A stretch of DNA of 64,000 bases from Sulfitobacter sp. W027 (GCF_025143985.1 NZ_CP083564.1:1365501-1429500); one strand, 5' to 3'. Positions 40,878 to 50,138 are shown, counted from the stretch's first letter. Notes: generated by a model from the letters alone, not told the origin. Numbers and translations: made by a program.

Positions 40878-42416
40878 ATGGCGGAATCAGCACGACGGGC
40901 ACGCGGCGGCGGAGGTGCGGCACGGCGCGCGGCACGCACAGCGGTCTCCTTTGAGACAGCGCGCTATATCGAGCGCAACATCCCGAACTTCGAAGTGCTG
41001 ACCGAAGAAGCGTTGCAGATCATCGAGCAGAACGCCGACACGGTGCTGGAAGAGATCGGTGTGAACTTTCCCGACAACCCCGATGCGCTGGCACTGTGGC
41101 GCAACGCCGGTGCCGATGTGCAGGGGGAGCGAGTGCGCATCCCACGGGGGCTGGCCCGCAAGCTGTGCTCTACGGCACCGTCAACGATTACCCAAGTGGC
41201 GCGTAACCGGGAGCGTGATGTTGTCATAGGGGGCAAGAGCCTCGTCCTAGCCCCGGTCTATGGCCCGCCTTTTGTGCGCGATGCCGCCGGGGGGCGCCGT
41301 TATGCTACGATGGCGGACTTCGAGAAATTCGTGAAGCTGGGCTATATGTCCAAATGGCTGCACCATTCGGGGGGGACGGTATGCGAGCCGACCGACATCC
41401 CGGTAAACAAACGTCACCTCGATATGCTGCATGCGCATATGACGCTCAGCGACAAGCCCTTCATGGGCTCGGTGACCGAACCGTCGCGGGCGCAGGACAG
41501 TGTCGATATGTGCGGCATCCTTTTTGGTAAGGACTTCGTCCAGGAAAACACTGTGATGACCTCGCTCATCAACATCAACTCGCCGATGACGTTTGACGAT
41601 GTGATGATGGGAGCGCTTAAAGTCTATGCCGAAAACAATCAGGCCTGCATCATCTCGCCTTTCATCGTGGGAGGGGCTATGGCGCCGGTAAGTGTGGCCG
41701 GGACACTGACGCAGGTCTTGGCCGAGACACTGGCCGGCATTGCCTATAGCCAGCTTGTGCGCCCCGGTGCGCCTGTCATCATGGGGGCCTTCGTGACCTC
41801 CATCGACATGAACAGTGGTGCACCAACCTTTGGCACGCCAGAGGCTGCGCATATCACCTATGGCGCTGGGCAATTGGCGCGGCGCATGAACCTGCCGTAC
41901 CGCAGCGCCGGGTCGTTCAACGGCTCGAAACTGCCAGATGCTCAGGCGGCCTATGAGACCTCGAACAGCCTGAACATGGGGCTTTTGTCAGGCGTGAACT
42001 TCATGCTGCACGCCTGTGGCTGGTTGGAAGGCGGGCTGGTGTCCTCCTTCGAAAAATTCGTCATGGATGCCGACCAATTGGGCACCCTGCATCACCTCGC
42101 CCGTGGGGTGGAGATAGATGAGAACGCCCAAGCGATGGACGCGATCCGCGAAGTCGGGCCGGGGGGGCATTACCTTGGCTGTGCCCATACGCAGAGCAAC
42201 TTTCGGGAGGCGTTTTGGAAGTCGGACCTGTTGGACTACAAACCCTTTGAGACATGGTCAGACGAGGGCGCGCGCGACACGCAAGCGCTGGCCACGGCGC
42301 GGGTCGAAAAGATGCTGGCAGACTACCAGCAACCGGCGCTGGATCCGGCCATTCGCGAAGCGCTTGATGCCTTTGTGGCCGAGCGTAAGGCAGCGGAGCC
42401 TGACAGCTTCACGTAA
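40878..42416 (+). CDS. MttB-family (trimethylamine methyltransferase-like) protein
   Basis: A 512-residue TIM-barrel methyltransferase of the MttB superfamily, collinear with MttB-like proteins throughout (GKSLVLAPVYGPPFVRDA, then HHSGGTVCEP, then LLSGVNFMLHACGWLEGGL). The frame runs with no internal amber codon, so it is the non-pyrrolysine type; characterised members of that kind demethylate glycine betaine or related quaternary amines rather than trimethylamine. GGAAGGA precedes the ATG by seven bases. The cognate corrinoid protein is not in the window. Basic Ala/Arg/Gly-rich N-terminus (about 20 residues) is unusual. Confidence 0.85.
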   Translation: MAESARRARGGGGAARRAARTAVSFETARYIERNIPNFEVLTEEALQIIEQNADTVLEEIGVNFPDNPDALALWRNAGADVQGERVRIPRGLARKLCSTAPSTITQVARNRERDVVIGGKSLVLAPVYGPPFVRDAAGGRRYATMADFEKFVKLGYMSKWLHHSGGTVCEPTDIPVNKRHLDMLHAHMTLSDKPFMGSVTEPSRAQDSVDMCGILFGKDFVQENTVMTSLININSPMTFDDVMMGALKVYAENNQACIISPFIVGGAMAPVSVAGTLTQVLAETLAGIAYSQLVRPGAPVIMGAFVTSIDMNSGAPTFGTPEAAHITYGAGQLARRMNLPYRSAGSFNGSKLPDAQAAYETSNSLNMGLLSGVNFMLHACGWLEGGLVSSFEKFVMDADQLGTLHHLARGVEIDENAQAMDAIREVGPGGHYLGCAHTQSNFREAFWKSDLLDYKPFETWSDEGARDTQALATARVEKMLADYQQPALDPAIREALDAFVAERKAAEPDSFT

Positions 42417-42425
42417 ACCTTTAGG

Positions 42426-42445
42426 GCGGGGGGCGAACCCCCCGC
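42426..42445. terminator. GC hairpin between convergent mttB-like and DUF6477 genes
   Basis: GCGGGGGG (42426-42433) and CCCCCCGC (42438-42445) form a perfect stem with a CGAA tetraloop between two convergent stops. No T-run on either strand. Probably a bidirectional terminator or mRNA 3' end stabiliser. Confidence 0.5.
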
Positions 42446-42452
42446 ATAGCCC

Positions 42453-42749
42453 TCAGGCGCTGGGGGTCTGCGCGGCTTTCAAAAAACGCGCCTCCCCGAT
42501 CATGGCGATCAGAACATCTACGTGGCGGATCAAGCTATAGCTTGCATCTGCCGTTTTGCGCTGGTTGTCCAACTCGGCTTCAATCTCGATCAGCTTAATC
42601 AGCGCGGTGCCGTGGCGCGGCAGTATTCCAAAACCCAAGATGCGGGGAAGATGGGTGCCGCGCCGGTATTCTTCGGCGCCGATCCGCGCGGCGCGCATCA
42701 ACAGGCGCGGGCGGTGAAGTCTTTGCAGCATGGTCAGCAGATCTTGCAT
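42453..42749 (-). CDS. DUF6477 family protein
   Basis: A 98-residue Arg-rich, helical protein (RLHRPRLLMRAARIGAEEYR, then LIKLIEIEAELDNQRKTADASYSLIRHVDVL). I recognise it as the Rhodobacterales DUF6477 group; function unknown. ATG at 42749 has GGAGAA seven bases upstream; the frame extends to 42878 without support. It is divergent from the DUF6456 gene, with a CtrA-like box in the shared spacer. Confidence 0.72.
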   Translation of the reverse strand: MQDLLTMLQRLHRPRLLMRAARIGAEEYRRGTHLPRILGFGILPRHGTALIKLIEIEAELDNQRKTADASYSLIRHVDVLIAMIGEARFLKAAQTPSA

Positions 42750-42899
42750 CACAGTTCTCCGGTAAGCGGGTGGTGAATCACCCTGATCGGCAAATTGTGT
42801 CACAACCTTTCCGGGTGTTGCGTGGTATGAGTTCTCGGCGCACGGCGCATTCCGGCATCGTTTACCTTTTGGAAACAATCATTGCCAAACGCGATGATT

Positions 42900-42916
42900 T
42901 TAACGAACGGGTAACC
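42900..42916 (+). promoter_or_regulatory. Candidate CtrA box between DUF6477 and DUF6456 genes
   Basis: TTAA (42900-42903), seven bases, GTAACC (42911-42916): CtrA consensus with one mismatch, the same quality as the site before ctrA. It lies 151 bases from the DUF6477 start and 112 from the DUF6456 start, in the only AT-richer part of the spacer. Confidence 0.45.
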
Positions 42917-43027
42917 AAAACATCCATAGGTTGTGAATATCTCTGGGGATAACTCTCCAGCTTGGGGACCCGCCAAAATGGAAGTGGCAGTCAATTGAAG
43001 GCGCATCACCAAACCCAACAGACAGTC

Positions 43028-44116
43028 ATGCCGGGATGGGTGCCGCATGGGGCCCTACATTACCTCGCACATACGGAGACCGGCGCACCGATCCGGGCTT
43101 TGGCACGCCAAGCTGGCTGTCATGCCTCAACGATCATGCGACAAATTCGCCGTATCGAGACCCGGCGCGACGATCCGCTGGTGGATGCAGCCCTGCGCAG
43201 GCTCGGCGCGGTGCGGCGTGGCTTGGATTGTACTGCTGGCCCCCCAGCAGGAAAGACAGCGATAATGAACAAGCCCGCCGCCCCCCTTCTTGATGAAGAC
43301 ACTTTTGCTGCCGAAGCGCTGCGTGCTCTTCGTCGCTTGCATGAAACCGGCGCGGTCTTGGCCGTGGCCGAAGGTATGGAAAAGGCCGTCGTCGTGCGCG
43401 AAACGGATACCGGCCCCGGTGCCCGGACCGCCGTGGTGGACAGTGCCGTGGCACAGGCGATGGCGCTGAAAGACTGGATCACGCCGGGCAGCGCAGGGCG
43501 GGTGACGCGCTATCATATTACCGGCGCGGGGCGCGCTGCACTGCGGCGGATGATTGACGCGCAAGGCGCCGGGGCCGAGGGCTTTGCCGAGGACCAAACC
43601 GCGTTTTTGGGCATGCCCGGCGATCACGGGACAGAAGAGGGCGCGGATGCCCACGCGGCCCCCCGCCGTAGCCGCTATTGCCTGTCAGAAAGCCCACTTT
43701 CCGCGCTGGCCCGGCGGCGCGATAAAGCCGGCGCGCCCTTCTTGGAAGAGGGACTGGTGCATGCGGGCGAACGGCTGCGCGAAGATTTTGAACTGGCGCA
43801 GATGGGGGGGGAAGTTACCCAGAATTGGGACCATTTCCTGACCCCCGGGGCCAAGCCCACGGGACGCCGCGATGGGTCAGGTGTGATGGCTGCAGCAGAG
43901 GCGCGCAAGCGGGTGGCCGATGCGATGGCCGACCTTGGCCCGGGGCTGTCGGATGTCGTCTTGCGCTGCTGCTGCTATTTAGAAGGGCTTGAAACCACGG
44001 AAAAACGGCTGGGGTGGTCGGCACGGTCAGGCAAGATCGTTCTGCGCATCGCGCTAATGCGGCTTAAACGGCATTACGATGAGACCGTAGGGCCGGGTGG
44101 CCCAATGATCGGATAA
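43028..44116 (+). CDS. DUF6456 helix-turn-helix protein
   Basis: A 362-residue protein. Residues about 18-35 form a helix-turn-helix (IRALARQAGCHASTIMRQIR), followed by RRDDPLVDAALRRLG. The C-terminal half (ERLREDFELAQMGGEVTQNW through RCCCYLEGLETTEKRLGW) is the conserved DUF6456 part. ATG at 43028 starts directly with the conserved N-terminus; a TTG at 42962 would add 22 unrelated residues. Likely a DNA-binding regulator of unknown target. Divergent from DUF6477. Confidence 0.75.
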   Translation: MPGWVPHGALHYLAHTETGAPIRALARQAGCHASTIMRQIRRIETRRDDPLVDAALRRLGAVRRGLDCTAGPPAGKTAIMNKPAAPLLDEDTFAAEALRALRRLHETGAVLAVAEGMEKAVVVRETDTGPGARTAVVDSAVAQAMALKDWITPGSAGRVTRYHITGAGRAALRRMIDAQGAGAEGFAEDQTAFLGMPGDHGTEEGADAHAAPRRSRYCLSESPLSALARRRDKAGAPFLEEGLVHAGERLREDFELAQMGGEVTQNWDHFLTPGAKPTGRRDGSGVMAAAEARKRVADAMADLGPGLSDVVLRCCCYLEGLETTEKRLGWSARSGKIVLRIALMRLKRHYDETVGPGGPMIG

Positions 44117-44154
44117 AAAGGGGCGGGGCGGCAAGGTCATAGCCCTGCCGCCCC
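44115..44154 (-). terminator. Terminator of katA
   Basis: GGGGCGGCA (44125-44133) pairs perfectly with TGCCGCCCC (44146-44154). On the minus strand the stem is followed, after a short GC stretch, by TTTTT. It lies just after the katA stop and may also serve the convergent DUF6456 gene. Confidence 0.7.
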
Positions 44155-44161
44155 AATCGCT

Positions 44162-45658
44162 TTACTCAGCGACCTTCGTTGGTGTCTCATCTGTCACCGA
44201 GATCGCCACTGCGTCTTTCTCACAGGCGGCCCGTACACCGGCGGCGTAATCGGCGTGCACTTTCTCAAGCACAGCGTACCAGCGTTCCTTTACAGGCTGC
44301 GAGCAGGGGGCCATGGCACCGGCCATATTCGCGTGCAGACGGTTACGCTGCCCTTGGTCGAAGACCTCAAGGTAAAGCTTGCGCGGCTGGACGTAATCGG
44401 CGTCCGTTTCCTCTTGGACATAACGATCTGCATCGCCCGAGATACGCAACGGCGGTTCTTGCACCGACGGATCAGGACGGGCCGATTCCTCGTATTGGTT
44501 CGGCTCGTAATAGGCATCCGGGTGGCCGGTCTGCTGTGGGAAGAACCGCATCGACCCGTCCTTGTGGTAGTGGTGCATCGGCGCGGCCTTTGGGGCGTTG
44601 ACGGGCAGAGCCTCGTAATGCGTGCCAAGACGGTAGCGGTGTGCATCGGCATAGGAAAAGACCCGCGCTTGCAACATCTTATCGGGCGAGAAGCCGATGC
44701 CGGGGATTTTGTTCGACGGCGAATAGGCGGCGTTTTCGATGCTCTGGAAATAGTTATCGGGGTTGCGGTTGAACTCCAACATACCTACCGGGATCAGCGG
44801 GTAATCCGCATGCGGCCAGACTTTGGTCAGGTCAAAGGGATTGAAGCCGCAGGTCTCGGCCTCTGCCTCGGGCATGACTTGGATGTTCAGCTCCCACTTC
44901 GGGAAGTCGCCGCCTTCGATTGCGTTGAAGAGATCCTCTTGGAAGTTTTCACGTGTCGACCCGATCAGCTTCTCCGCGTCCTCATTGGAGCGGTTACGGA
45001 TCTCCTGCTGGCAGCGGAAGTGGAACTTCACCCAGTGACGCTCGCCCTTGGCGTTCCACATCGAATAGGTGTGGCTGCCGTAGCCGTGCATATGCATTGG
45101 GTTCACCGGAATGCCGCGGTCGGACATCAGGATTGTAACTTGGTGCACCGACTCTGGCTGCGCCGCCCAGAAGTCGAACATCGCCTCGGGCGAGCGCAGG
45201 TTGGTGCGCGGGTGGCGTTTCTGGGTGCGGATGAAGTCCGGGAATTTGTAAGCATCGCGCACAAAGAAGATCGGGGTGTTGTTGCCAACCACGTCCCAAT
45301 TGCCTTCTTCGGTGTAGAATTTCACCGAGAACCCGCGCACGTCACGCTCACTATCGGCGGCGCCCAATTCGCCCGCCACGGTGGACCAACGCGAGATAAT
45401 TTCGCAGGTTTTGCCCACTTCGGAGAAGATCGCCGCACAGCTATAGTCGCTGATGTCATGGGTGACGGTGAAGGTGCCTTCCGCGCCCCAACCCTTGGCG
45501 TGCACGGCACGCTCGGGAATACGCTCGCGGTTCTGATGAGCCAGTTTCTCGATCAGTTGGTAGTCGTCCAGCAGCACCGGGCCACGGCTGCCCGCGGTCT
45601 TGCTGGTTTCGTTGGTCGGCATCGGTGCGCCGGCAGTGGTGGTGAGACGCTTGCTCAT
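44162..45658 (-). CDS. katA: Catalase (monofunctional, haem)
   Basis: Decomposes hydrogen peroxide. The 498-residue protein has the distal histidine in AVHAKG (His53), the asparagine in [10 protein letters not shown], and the proximal haem-tyrosine region [13 protein letters not shown]; size fits small-subunit clade 3 catalases. ATG at 45658 has GAGGGGAA upstream. Divergent from oxyR across 95 bases, with peroxiredoxin beyond oxyR, which makes a peroxide-response cluster. Confidence 0.95.
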   Translation of the reverse strand: MSKRLTTTAGAPMPTNETSKTAGSRGPVLLDDYQLIEKLAHQNRERIPERAVHAKGWGAEGTFTVTHDISDYSCAAIFSEVGKTCEIISRWSTVAGELGAADSERDVRGFSVKFYTEEGNWDVVGNNTPIFFVRDAYKFPDFIRTQKRHPRTNLRSPEAMFDFWAAQPESVHQVTILMSDRGIPVNPMHMHGYGSHTYSMWNAKGERHWVKFHFRCQQEIRNRSNEDAEKLIGSTRENFQEDLFNAIEGGDFPKWELNIQVMPEAEAETCGFNPFDLTKVWPHADYPLIPVGMLEFNRNPDNYFQSIENAAYSPSNKIPGIGFSPDKMLQARVFSYADAHRYRLGTHYEALPVNAPKAAPMHHYHKDGSMRFFPQQTGHPDAYYEPNQYEESARPDPSVQEPPLRISGDADRYVQEETDADYVQPRKLYLEVFDQGQRNRLHANMAGAMAPCSQPVKERWYAVLEKVHADYAAGVRAACEKDAVAISVTDETPTKVAE

Positions 45659-45740
45659 CTTGGGTTCCCCTCGGTTATTGTCTGGGAGGAACATGACCTA
45701 TGCTGGCCATAATTTCCAATTGCAGTTTTGTAAATTTGCG

Positions 45741-45755
45741 ATAGGAAAAAGTTAT
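45741..45755 (+). promoter_or_regulatory. Possible OxyR half-site
   Basis: ATAG (45741-45744), seven bases, TTAT (45752-45755) resembles the ATAG-N7-CTAT half of an OxyR site with one mismatch. It overlaps the oxyR start, and a CTAT-N7-ATAA element lies further toward katA. The expected four-part site is not complete, so this is weak. Confidence 0.3.
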
Positions 45756-46671
45756 GAACTTTACGTTGAAACAACTCGAATACTTCCGTGCGCTGGCGAC
45801 TTTGGGCAACTTTGGCCGCGCGGCGGAGGCGTGTAACATCTCGCAACCCGCTCTTTCGGTGCAGGTCCGGGGGTTGGAAGAAACGCTTGGCGGGCGGCTT
45901 ATTGAGCGTCGAAGCCGGGCGTCGGTGTTGACGCCTTTGGGCCGCGAGGTGCTGACACGTGCCGAGGATATCCTGCGCCGCGCCAGATTGCTGGAGGCCA
46001 CCGCGCGCGAGCAGGTTGGGCTGGCAGGCACGTTGAACCTTGGACTGATCCCCACCGTGGCACCCTACCTGCTGCCCGGTGTGCTGGCCGCCCTGCGCGC
46101 GCAGGATATTTCTCTGCGGGTGGAAGTACGCGAGGCGCAGACCGATCAGCTTTTGGCCGATCTGCGTGCAGGTTCGCTGGATGCCGCCGTCATGGCGCTG
46201 CCCGTGGGGGAAAGCGGTCTGGCCGAAGTGGCGCTATTTGAGGATCGTTTCCTGCTCGCCGGATCGGCGGAGCGGATGGCCGGAACCATGGTCGCCCACC
46301 CGACCGACTTAGCGCGCACGCCGCTGATGCTGCTGGAGGACGGCCACTGCTTAACCGATCAGGCGCTGGATGTCTGTCAGCGCGACCGGACGCAGGCGGG
46401 CATCCATACCGGGGCCTCGTCCCTTGCCACCCTATCAAGGCTGGTGGAGGCGGGGTTTGGCATGACCCTGATGCCCGAAATCGCTGCCAAGACCGAGCTT
46501 GATGCCGCGCCGGGCCTGCGGTTGCACCGTTTCGGCGCGCCGGAGCCTTCACGGCAGATCGGGCTCGTACGTCGGGCAGGCACCCCCGGCGGAGGTTGGG
46601 CCGCGCAACTGGCCGAGACACTGACAGAGGTGGGAGAAGGACTGACCGGGCAGCTGCGCGCGAGATACTAA
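45754..46671 (+). CDS. oxyR: Hydrogen-peroxide sensing LysR regulator OxyR
   Basis: A 305-residue LysR-type protein: N-terminal winged helix (FGRAAEACNISQPALSVQVR) and a substrate-binding-like sensor. The redox cysteines fall exactly at Cys199 and Cys208 (EDGHCLTDQALDVC), the positions and spacing of E. coli OxyR, so peroxide sensing by disulfide formation is a firm prediction. Divergent from katA and convergent with a peroxiredoxin, both likely targets. Confidence 0.92.
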   Translation: MNFTLKQLEYFRALATLGNFGRAAEACNISQPALSVQVRGLEETLGGRLIERRSRASVLTPLGREVLTRAEDILRRARLLEATAREQVGLAGTLNLGLIPTVAPYLLPGVLAALRAQDISLRVEVREAQTDQLLADLRAGSLDAAVMALPVGESGLAEVALFEDRFLLAGSAERMAGTMVAHPTDLARTPLMLLEDGHCLTDQALDVCQRDRTQAGIHTGASSLATLSRLVEAGFGMTLMPEIAAKTELDAAPGLRLHRFGAPEPSRQIGLVRRAGTPGGGWAAQLAETLTEVGEGLTGQLRARY

Positions 46672-46690
46672 GCGCAGGCGGGGCAGCGGG

Positions 46691-46714
46691 GGATCGGGCC
46701 AAGCGGCCCGATCC
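46691..46714. terminator. Palindromic hairpin between convergent oxyR and peroxiredoxin genes
   Basis: GGATCGGGCC (46691-46700) and GGCCCGATCC (46705-46714) form a perfect ten-base stem with an AAGC loop, 19 bases after the oxyR stop. No T-run on either side; likely a bidirectional terminator. Confidence 0.5.
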
Positions 46715-46731
46715 GATCACAGAGAAAGGGC

Positions 46732-47280
46732 TTAGGCCGCTTCGGTCTGTTTCTGGTTTTCGAGGTATTCCAGCAGGTTCTCAGGGCTGGACACGCCGTA
46801 GGGGTCATCGCCGTGGTTGTCGCTGATGCCGGGCTCTTCGAACCAAGCTTCGATCTGACCGTCGTTGACGATCGCGGCATAGCGCCAGCTGCGTGCGCCG
46901 AAGCCAAGGTTGTCTTTGGCGACCAACATGCCCATGCGGCGGGTAAATTCGCCCGAGCCATCTGGGATCACGTCGATGTTCTGGACGCCCTGCATCTCTT
47001 TCCACTTGTTCATGACAAAGCTGTCATTGACCGACAGGCAGTAGATGCCGTCGATGCCATGCTCTTGGAAGGCGGCAAAATTGTTCTCAAAACCGGGCAG
47101 CTGGTAGGTGCTGCATGTCGGCGTGAAGGCACCGGGGAGGGAGAACAGGACAACGCGCTTGCCCTTGAAGAAATCATCGCTGGTCTTGTCTTCCCAGCGG
47201 AAGGGGTTGGAGCCTTCGATGCTGTCGTCGCGCACGCGCGTTTTGAAGGTGACATTGGGGACATTGATACCGGGTTTCAT
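46732..47280 (-). CDS. Peroxiredoxin (Prx5-like)
   Basis: A 182-residue thiol peroxidase with peroxidatic Cys56 in PGAFTPTCS, the Prx5 signature, and a further Cys81 that could resolve it. No glutaredoxin domain is fused. An insertion near residues 17-35 (DDSIEGSNPFRWEDKTSDDF) distinguishes this bacterial subgroup. It reduces peroxides using glutathione or thioredoxin; the reductant is not evident. Convergent with oxyR. Confidence 0.9.
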   Translation of the reverse strand: MKPGINVPNVTFKTRVRDDSIEGSNPFRWEDKTSDDFFKGKRVVLFSLPGAFTPTCSTYQLPGFENNFAAFQEHGIDGIYCLSVNDSFVMNKWKEMQGVQNIDVIPDGSGEFTRRMGMLVAKDNLGFGARSWRYAAIVNDGQIEAWFEEPGISDNHGDDPYGVSSPENLLEYLENQKQTEAA

Positions 47281-47522
47281 CGCGTCTCTCTTTCTCGGAT
47301 TGGATTCTTTGAGGCTTGGTAGCCCATATAGGGTGCCTGATCAACTCTCGCAATGCTGCAGCTGCATTGTAACTTTCCGGTTAGAAAACAACGCGCTAAA
47401 TCAGAGGAATAGGGTGATGCCGCTGGCGCATGGCTGCCTTGTTCTGAGGGCGCATCCTGTAGGTGGTCATCGGGCCATGGACTATGATAAACAGACCGCG
47501 ACACAATGATCAGAGGCCCCCG

Positions 47523-48476
47523 ATGCGCGATCTGAAGATACCCGAACAGCGCCACCCCGAAAAGGCGCGCAAGCCTGACAACGCCCAGCCGAAAAAGCCG
47601 AGTTGGATCAGGGTCAAAGCGCCCGGCGGCAAGGGCTATGCCGAGACCGCGCGCATTATGCGCGACAACAAGCTGACCACGGTCTGCGAAGAGGCGGGCT
47701 GCCCGAATGTTGGCGAATGCTGGTCTCAGGGTCATGCCACGATGATGATCATGGGCGAGGTTTGTACACGCGCCTGCACCTTCTGCAACATCGCTACGGG
47801 TAAGCCTCCAGAGGATCTCGATGTGTTTGAGCCGGGCCGTGTGGCCGATGCGGTTGCCAAACTGGGGTTGAACCACGTCGTCATCACTTCGGTCGACCGC
47901 GACGATATCAAAGATGGCGGGGCCGAGCATTTTGCCCAAACCATCCGCGCCGTGCGCCACCGCAGCCCCGACACGACGATCGAAATCCTGACGCCGGATT
48001 TCATCCGCTGCGGCCCCGAAGCCCTTGAAAAGGTTGTCGAAGCGCGCCCGGATGTGTTCAATCACAACCTTGAAACCGTCCCCGGCCTTTACCCCGAAGT
48101 GCGCCCCGGCGCGCGTTACTTCCATTCTCTGCGCCTGCTTCAGCGGGTGAAGGAACTGGACCCGTCGATGTTCACCAAATCGGGCATCATGGTGGGCCTG
48201 GGCGAAGACCGGCAATCGGTCATTCAGGTGATGGAAGACATGCGCGCCGCCGATATCGACTTCCTGACCATTGGCCAATACCTACAGCCGACGCCAAAGC
48301 ACCACGCGCTGGACCGTTTCGTCACGCCAGAGGAGTTCTCCTCCTACGAAAAGGCGGCTTACGGCAAGGGCTTCCTCATGGTCTCCGCCACGCCGCTGAC
48401 CCGGTCGAGCTACCACGCGGGCGACGATTTCGCGCGTCTGCGTGAGGCGCGGAACCGCAAACTGGGTATTGCCTGA
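47523..48476 (+). CDS. lipA: Lipoyl synthase LipA
   Basis: Radical-SAM enzyme inserting two sulfurs into octanoyl groups on lipoyl domains. The 317-residue protein has the auxiliary cluster cysteines ([12 protein letters not shown]) and the radical-SAM triad CTRACTFC, and the conserved [10 protein letters not shown] near the C-terminus. AGAGG lies upstream of ATG 47523; the frame is open earlier but the extension is unlike the family. The 242-base spacer to the peroxiredoxin gene holds no other frame that I can support. Confidence 0.95.
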   Translation: MRDLKIPEQRHPEKARKPDNAQPKKPSWIRVKAPGGKGYAETARIMRDNKLTTVCEEAGCPNVGECWSQGHATMMIMGEVCTRACTFCNIATGKPPEDLDVFEPGRVADAVAKLGLNHVVITSVDRDDIKDGGAEHFAQTIRAVRHRSPDTTIEILTPDFIRCGPEALEKVVEARPDVFNHNLETVPGLYPEVRPGARYFHSLRLLQRVKELDPSMFTKSGIMVGLGEDRQSVIQVMEDMRAADIDFLTIGQYLQPTPKHHALDRFVTPEEFSSYEKAAYGKGFLMVSATPLTRSSYHAGDDFARLREARNRKLGIA

Positions 48477-48497
48477 TCGAAAAGGACGCGCCCGGCG

Positions 48498-49385
48498 TTA
48501 CCCGCCGGGCAGGGCCTTGAGGTAGGCAGCAATCGCTTCGCGGTCGCTCTCAGGCAGCTGTGCAAGATTGCTGACCACCTCGGCCATCTCACCGCCCGCG
48601 CTGTCATATTCCGGCGTGAAGCCGGAGGTGAAATATTCCACCAGATCGGCCTTGGACCACTTAAGATGTGCGGGCGTGATGCCGGGGATGCGGCCCTTTC
48701 CCGAGGGGTTCGGTGCGCCGGTTAGCCAAGCCTCGCGCTCCAACGCGCCCAGAGCGTTGCGCGGCGTATGACATTCCCCACAATGGGCCAGCCCTTCGAC
48801 AAGGTAGCGCCCCCGCGCGACCTGTGCATCTGACGCATCTGCCAGCACGAAATCTTCGTCAGAAAACAGCATTTTCCACGCGCCGAGGCCGCGCCGCACA
48901 TTGAAGGGAAAGCTCACCTGATGCGGCAGGCTCGGCACCTCTGCGGCGGGCAGGGTTTGCATATACGCAAAGAGATTAACCACGTCCTGCGGGGCGAGAT
49001 GCTGGTAGGCGGTATAGGGAAAGGCGGGGTAGTAATGCTGGCCTTCGGGCGAGACGCCGCGCGTCACGGCGCGGGCAAATTCCGGCAGGGTCCACTTACC
49101 GATGCCGTGGGTCGGGTCTGGCGATATATTGGGTGCGTGAAAGGTGCCGAAATCGCTGGGGAAGGGCAGGCCACCGGCCAAAACCAGCATCTCGTCCCCC
49201 TCACTCTCAGGCGCGGCATGACATGACACGCAGCCCCCGGCGGCAAAAACGAGCGCACCCGCTTCGGGTTCAGGCGTCAGCCCCGAGCCGTAGGACGGCT
49301 TAAGCGGATCGGGCCGGGTAATGACCCAGCCAAGGGCCGCGCCAAGAGCGGCACAGCCCAGCAGTACAGGAATTACACGGCGCAA
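48498..49385 (-). CDS. Di-haem c-type cytochrome
   Basis: A 295-residue exported cytochrome: N-terminal hydrophobic anchor or signal (residues 3-22), first haem site CVSCH (52-56), second CGECH (202-206), giving two cytochrome c domains. It resembles cytochrome subunits that take electrons from periplasmic dehydrogenases. No dehydrogenase gene is adjacent. It follows the cytochrome c' gene after 3 bases, so the two form an operon. Its last codons contain a GCCCGGCG/CGCCGGGC hairpin facing lipA. Confidence 0.88.
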   Translation of the reverse strand: MRRVIPVLLGCAALGAALGWVITRPDPLKPSYGSGLTPEPEAGALVFAAGGCVSCHAAPESEGDEMLVLAGGLPFPSDFGTFHAPNISPDPTHGIGKWTLPEFARAVTRGVSPEGQHYYPAFPYTAYQHLAPQDVVNLFAYMQTLPAAEVPSLPHQVSFPFNVRRGLGAWKMLFSDEDFVLADASDAQVARGRYLVEGLAHCGECHTPRNALGALEREAWLTGAPNPSGKGRIPGITPAHLKWSKADLVEYFTSGFTPEYDSAGGEMAEVVSNLAQLPESDREAIAAYLKALPGG

Positions 49386-49388
49386 AGA

Positions 49389-49868
49389 TCAGTTCTTTGG
49401 GCCGCGGTAATCGTCATGACAGGCGCCGCAGGCCTTGCCCACAGCACCCATGCCCGCTTTCAACGCGTCAAGATCGGTGCCTGCGGCGTCGATCATATCC
49501 GCGCTGGCGGTCTCCAGCGCCATGAAAGCGTCGCTAAACCCTTCAGAATCGCTCCAGATTTCGGCCTTGGCGCGGGACCCTTCGACGGCCCCTTGCTCGG
49601 TGCCTTCAAGCCAGAGGGTGTTCCGCTCAAAACCTGCGGCGGCATGCAGGTTGGTTGCGGCGGCGGTTGCCATTTCGGCGTTATATTCCGTCTCGCCCTT
49701 GGCCATCCCGCCCAGAATGCCGGTGTGATAGGCGATCAGCTGCATCTGCGCGTGGCGCGCGTTCACTGCGTCACTCGCGGCTTTGTCGCTGTGGTTTGCG
49801 GCGAAACCGGCGGTGGCGATCAATACGGCGCTGACGCCGATGGCGGCAATGCTTTTGGTCAAATACAT
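49389..49868 (-). CDS. Cytochrome c'/c556-type protein
   Basis: A 159-residue periplasmic protein with signal peptide (cleavage after ATAGFA), a four-helix bundle pattern and the single C-terminal haem site CGACH (147-151). An N-terminal Met (RHAQMQLI, Met42) could be the sixth ligand, as in c556. ATG at 49868 has AAGGGAG six bases upstream; an ATG six bases earlier is also possible. First gene of a two-cytochrome operon. Confidence 0.87.
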   Translation of the reverse strand: MYLTKSIAAIGVSAVLIATAGFAANHSDKAASDAVNARHAQMQLIAYHTGILGGMAKGETEYNAEMATAAATNLHAAAGFERNTLWLEGTEQGAVEGSRAKAEIWSDSEGFSDAFMALETASADMIDAAGTDLDALKAGMGAVGKACGACHDDYRGPKN

Positions 49869-49961
49869 GGTCATCTCCCTTTTCTTGCCGCAGCGTAACA
49901 TGGGAGGGGCGGGCCACAAAAAACAAAAACGTGATCAGCAGGATAACAAGCGCGCTTCGGC

Positions 49962-50138
49962 TTAGAACCGGCGGGGGATCCGCTCTGCTGTGGCCCAGTC
50001 AGGCCAGTAGCCCAACCATTCGATCAAGCTGATGGCCAAGGCCACCGCGATGATCGCGAAGACCACGATCACCCGTTTCGTGGACGGTGGATTGCGCGCC
50101 CATTGAGACATGCGCAGCAGCCACCGTGGGTCCATCAT
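49962..50138 (-). CDS. Small single-pass membrane protein, 58 aa, coupled to hpt
   Basis: A 58-codon frame whose ATG overlaps the hpt stop (ATGA), so it is probably translated by ribosomes leaving hpt. The N-terminus is basic ([16 protein letters not shown]), followed by one hydrophobic span ([20 protein letters not shown]) and a short tail ending in RIPRRF. No function known. The overlap and clean membrane topology support it as a real gene, though no independent ribosome-binding site is visible. Confidence 0.65.
   Translation of the reverse strand: MMDPRWLLRMSQWARNPPSTKRVIVVFAIIAVALAISLIEWLGYWPDWATAERIPRRF

Noticed and set aside
44255..45712. 485-codon plus-strand frame opposite catalase
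   Set aside because: Antisense to a fully conserved catalase; no recognisable domain.
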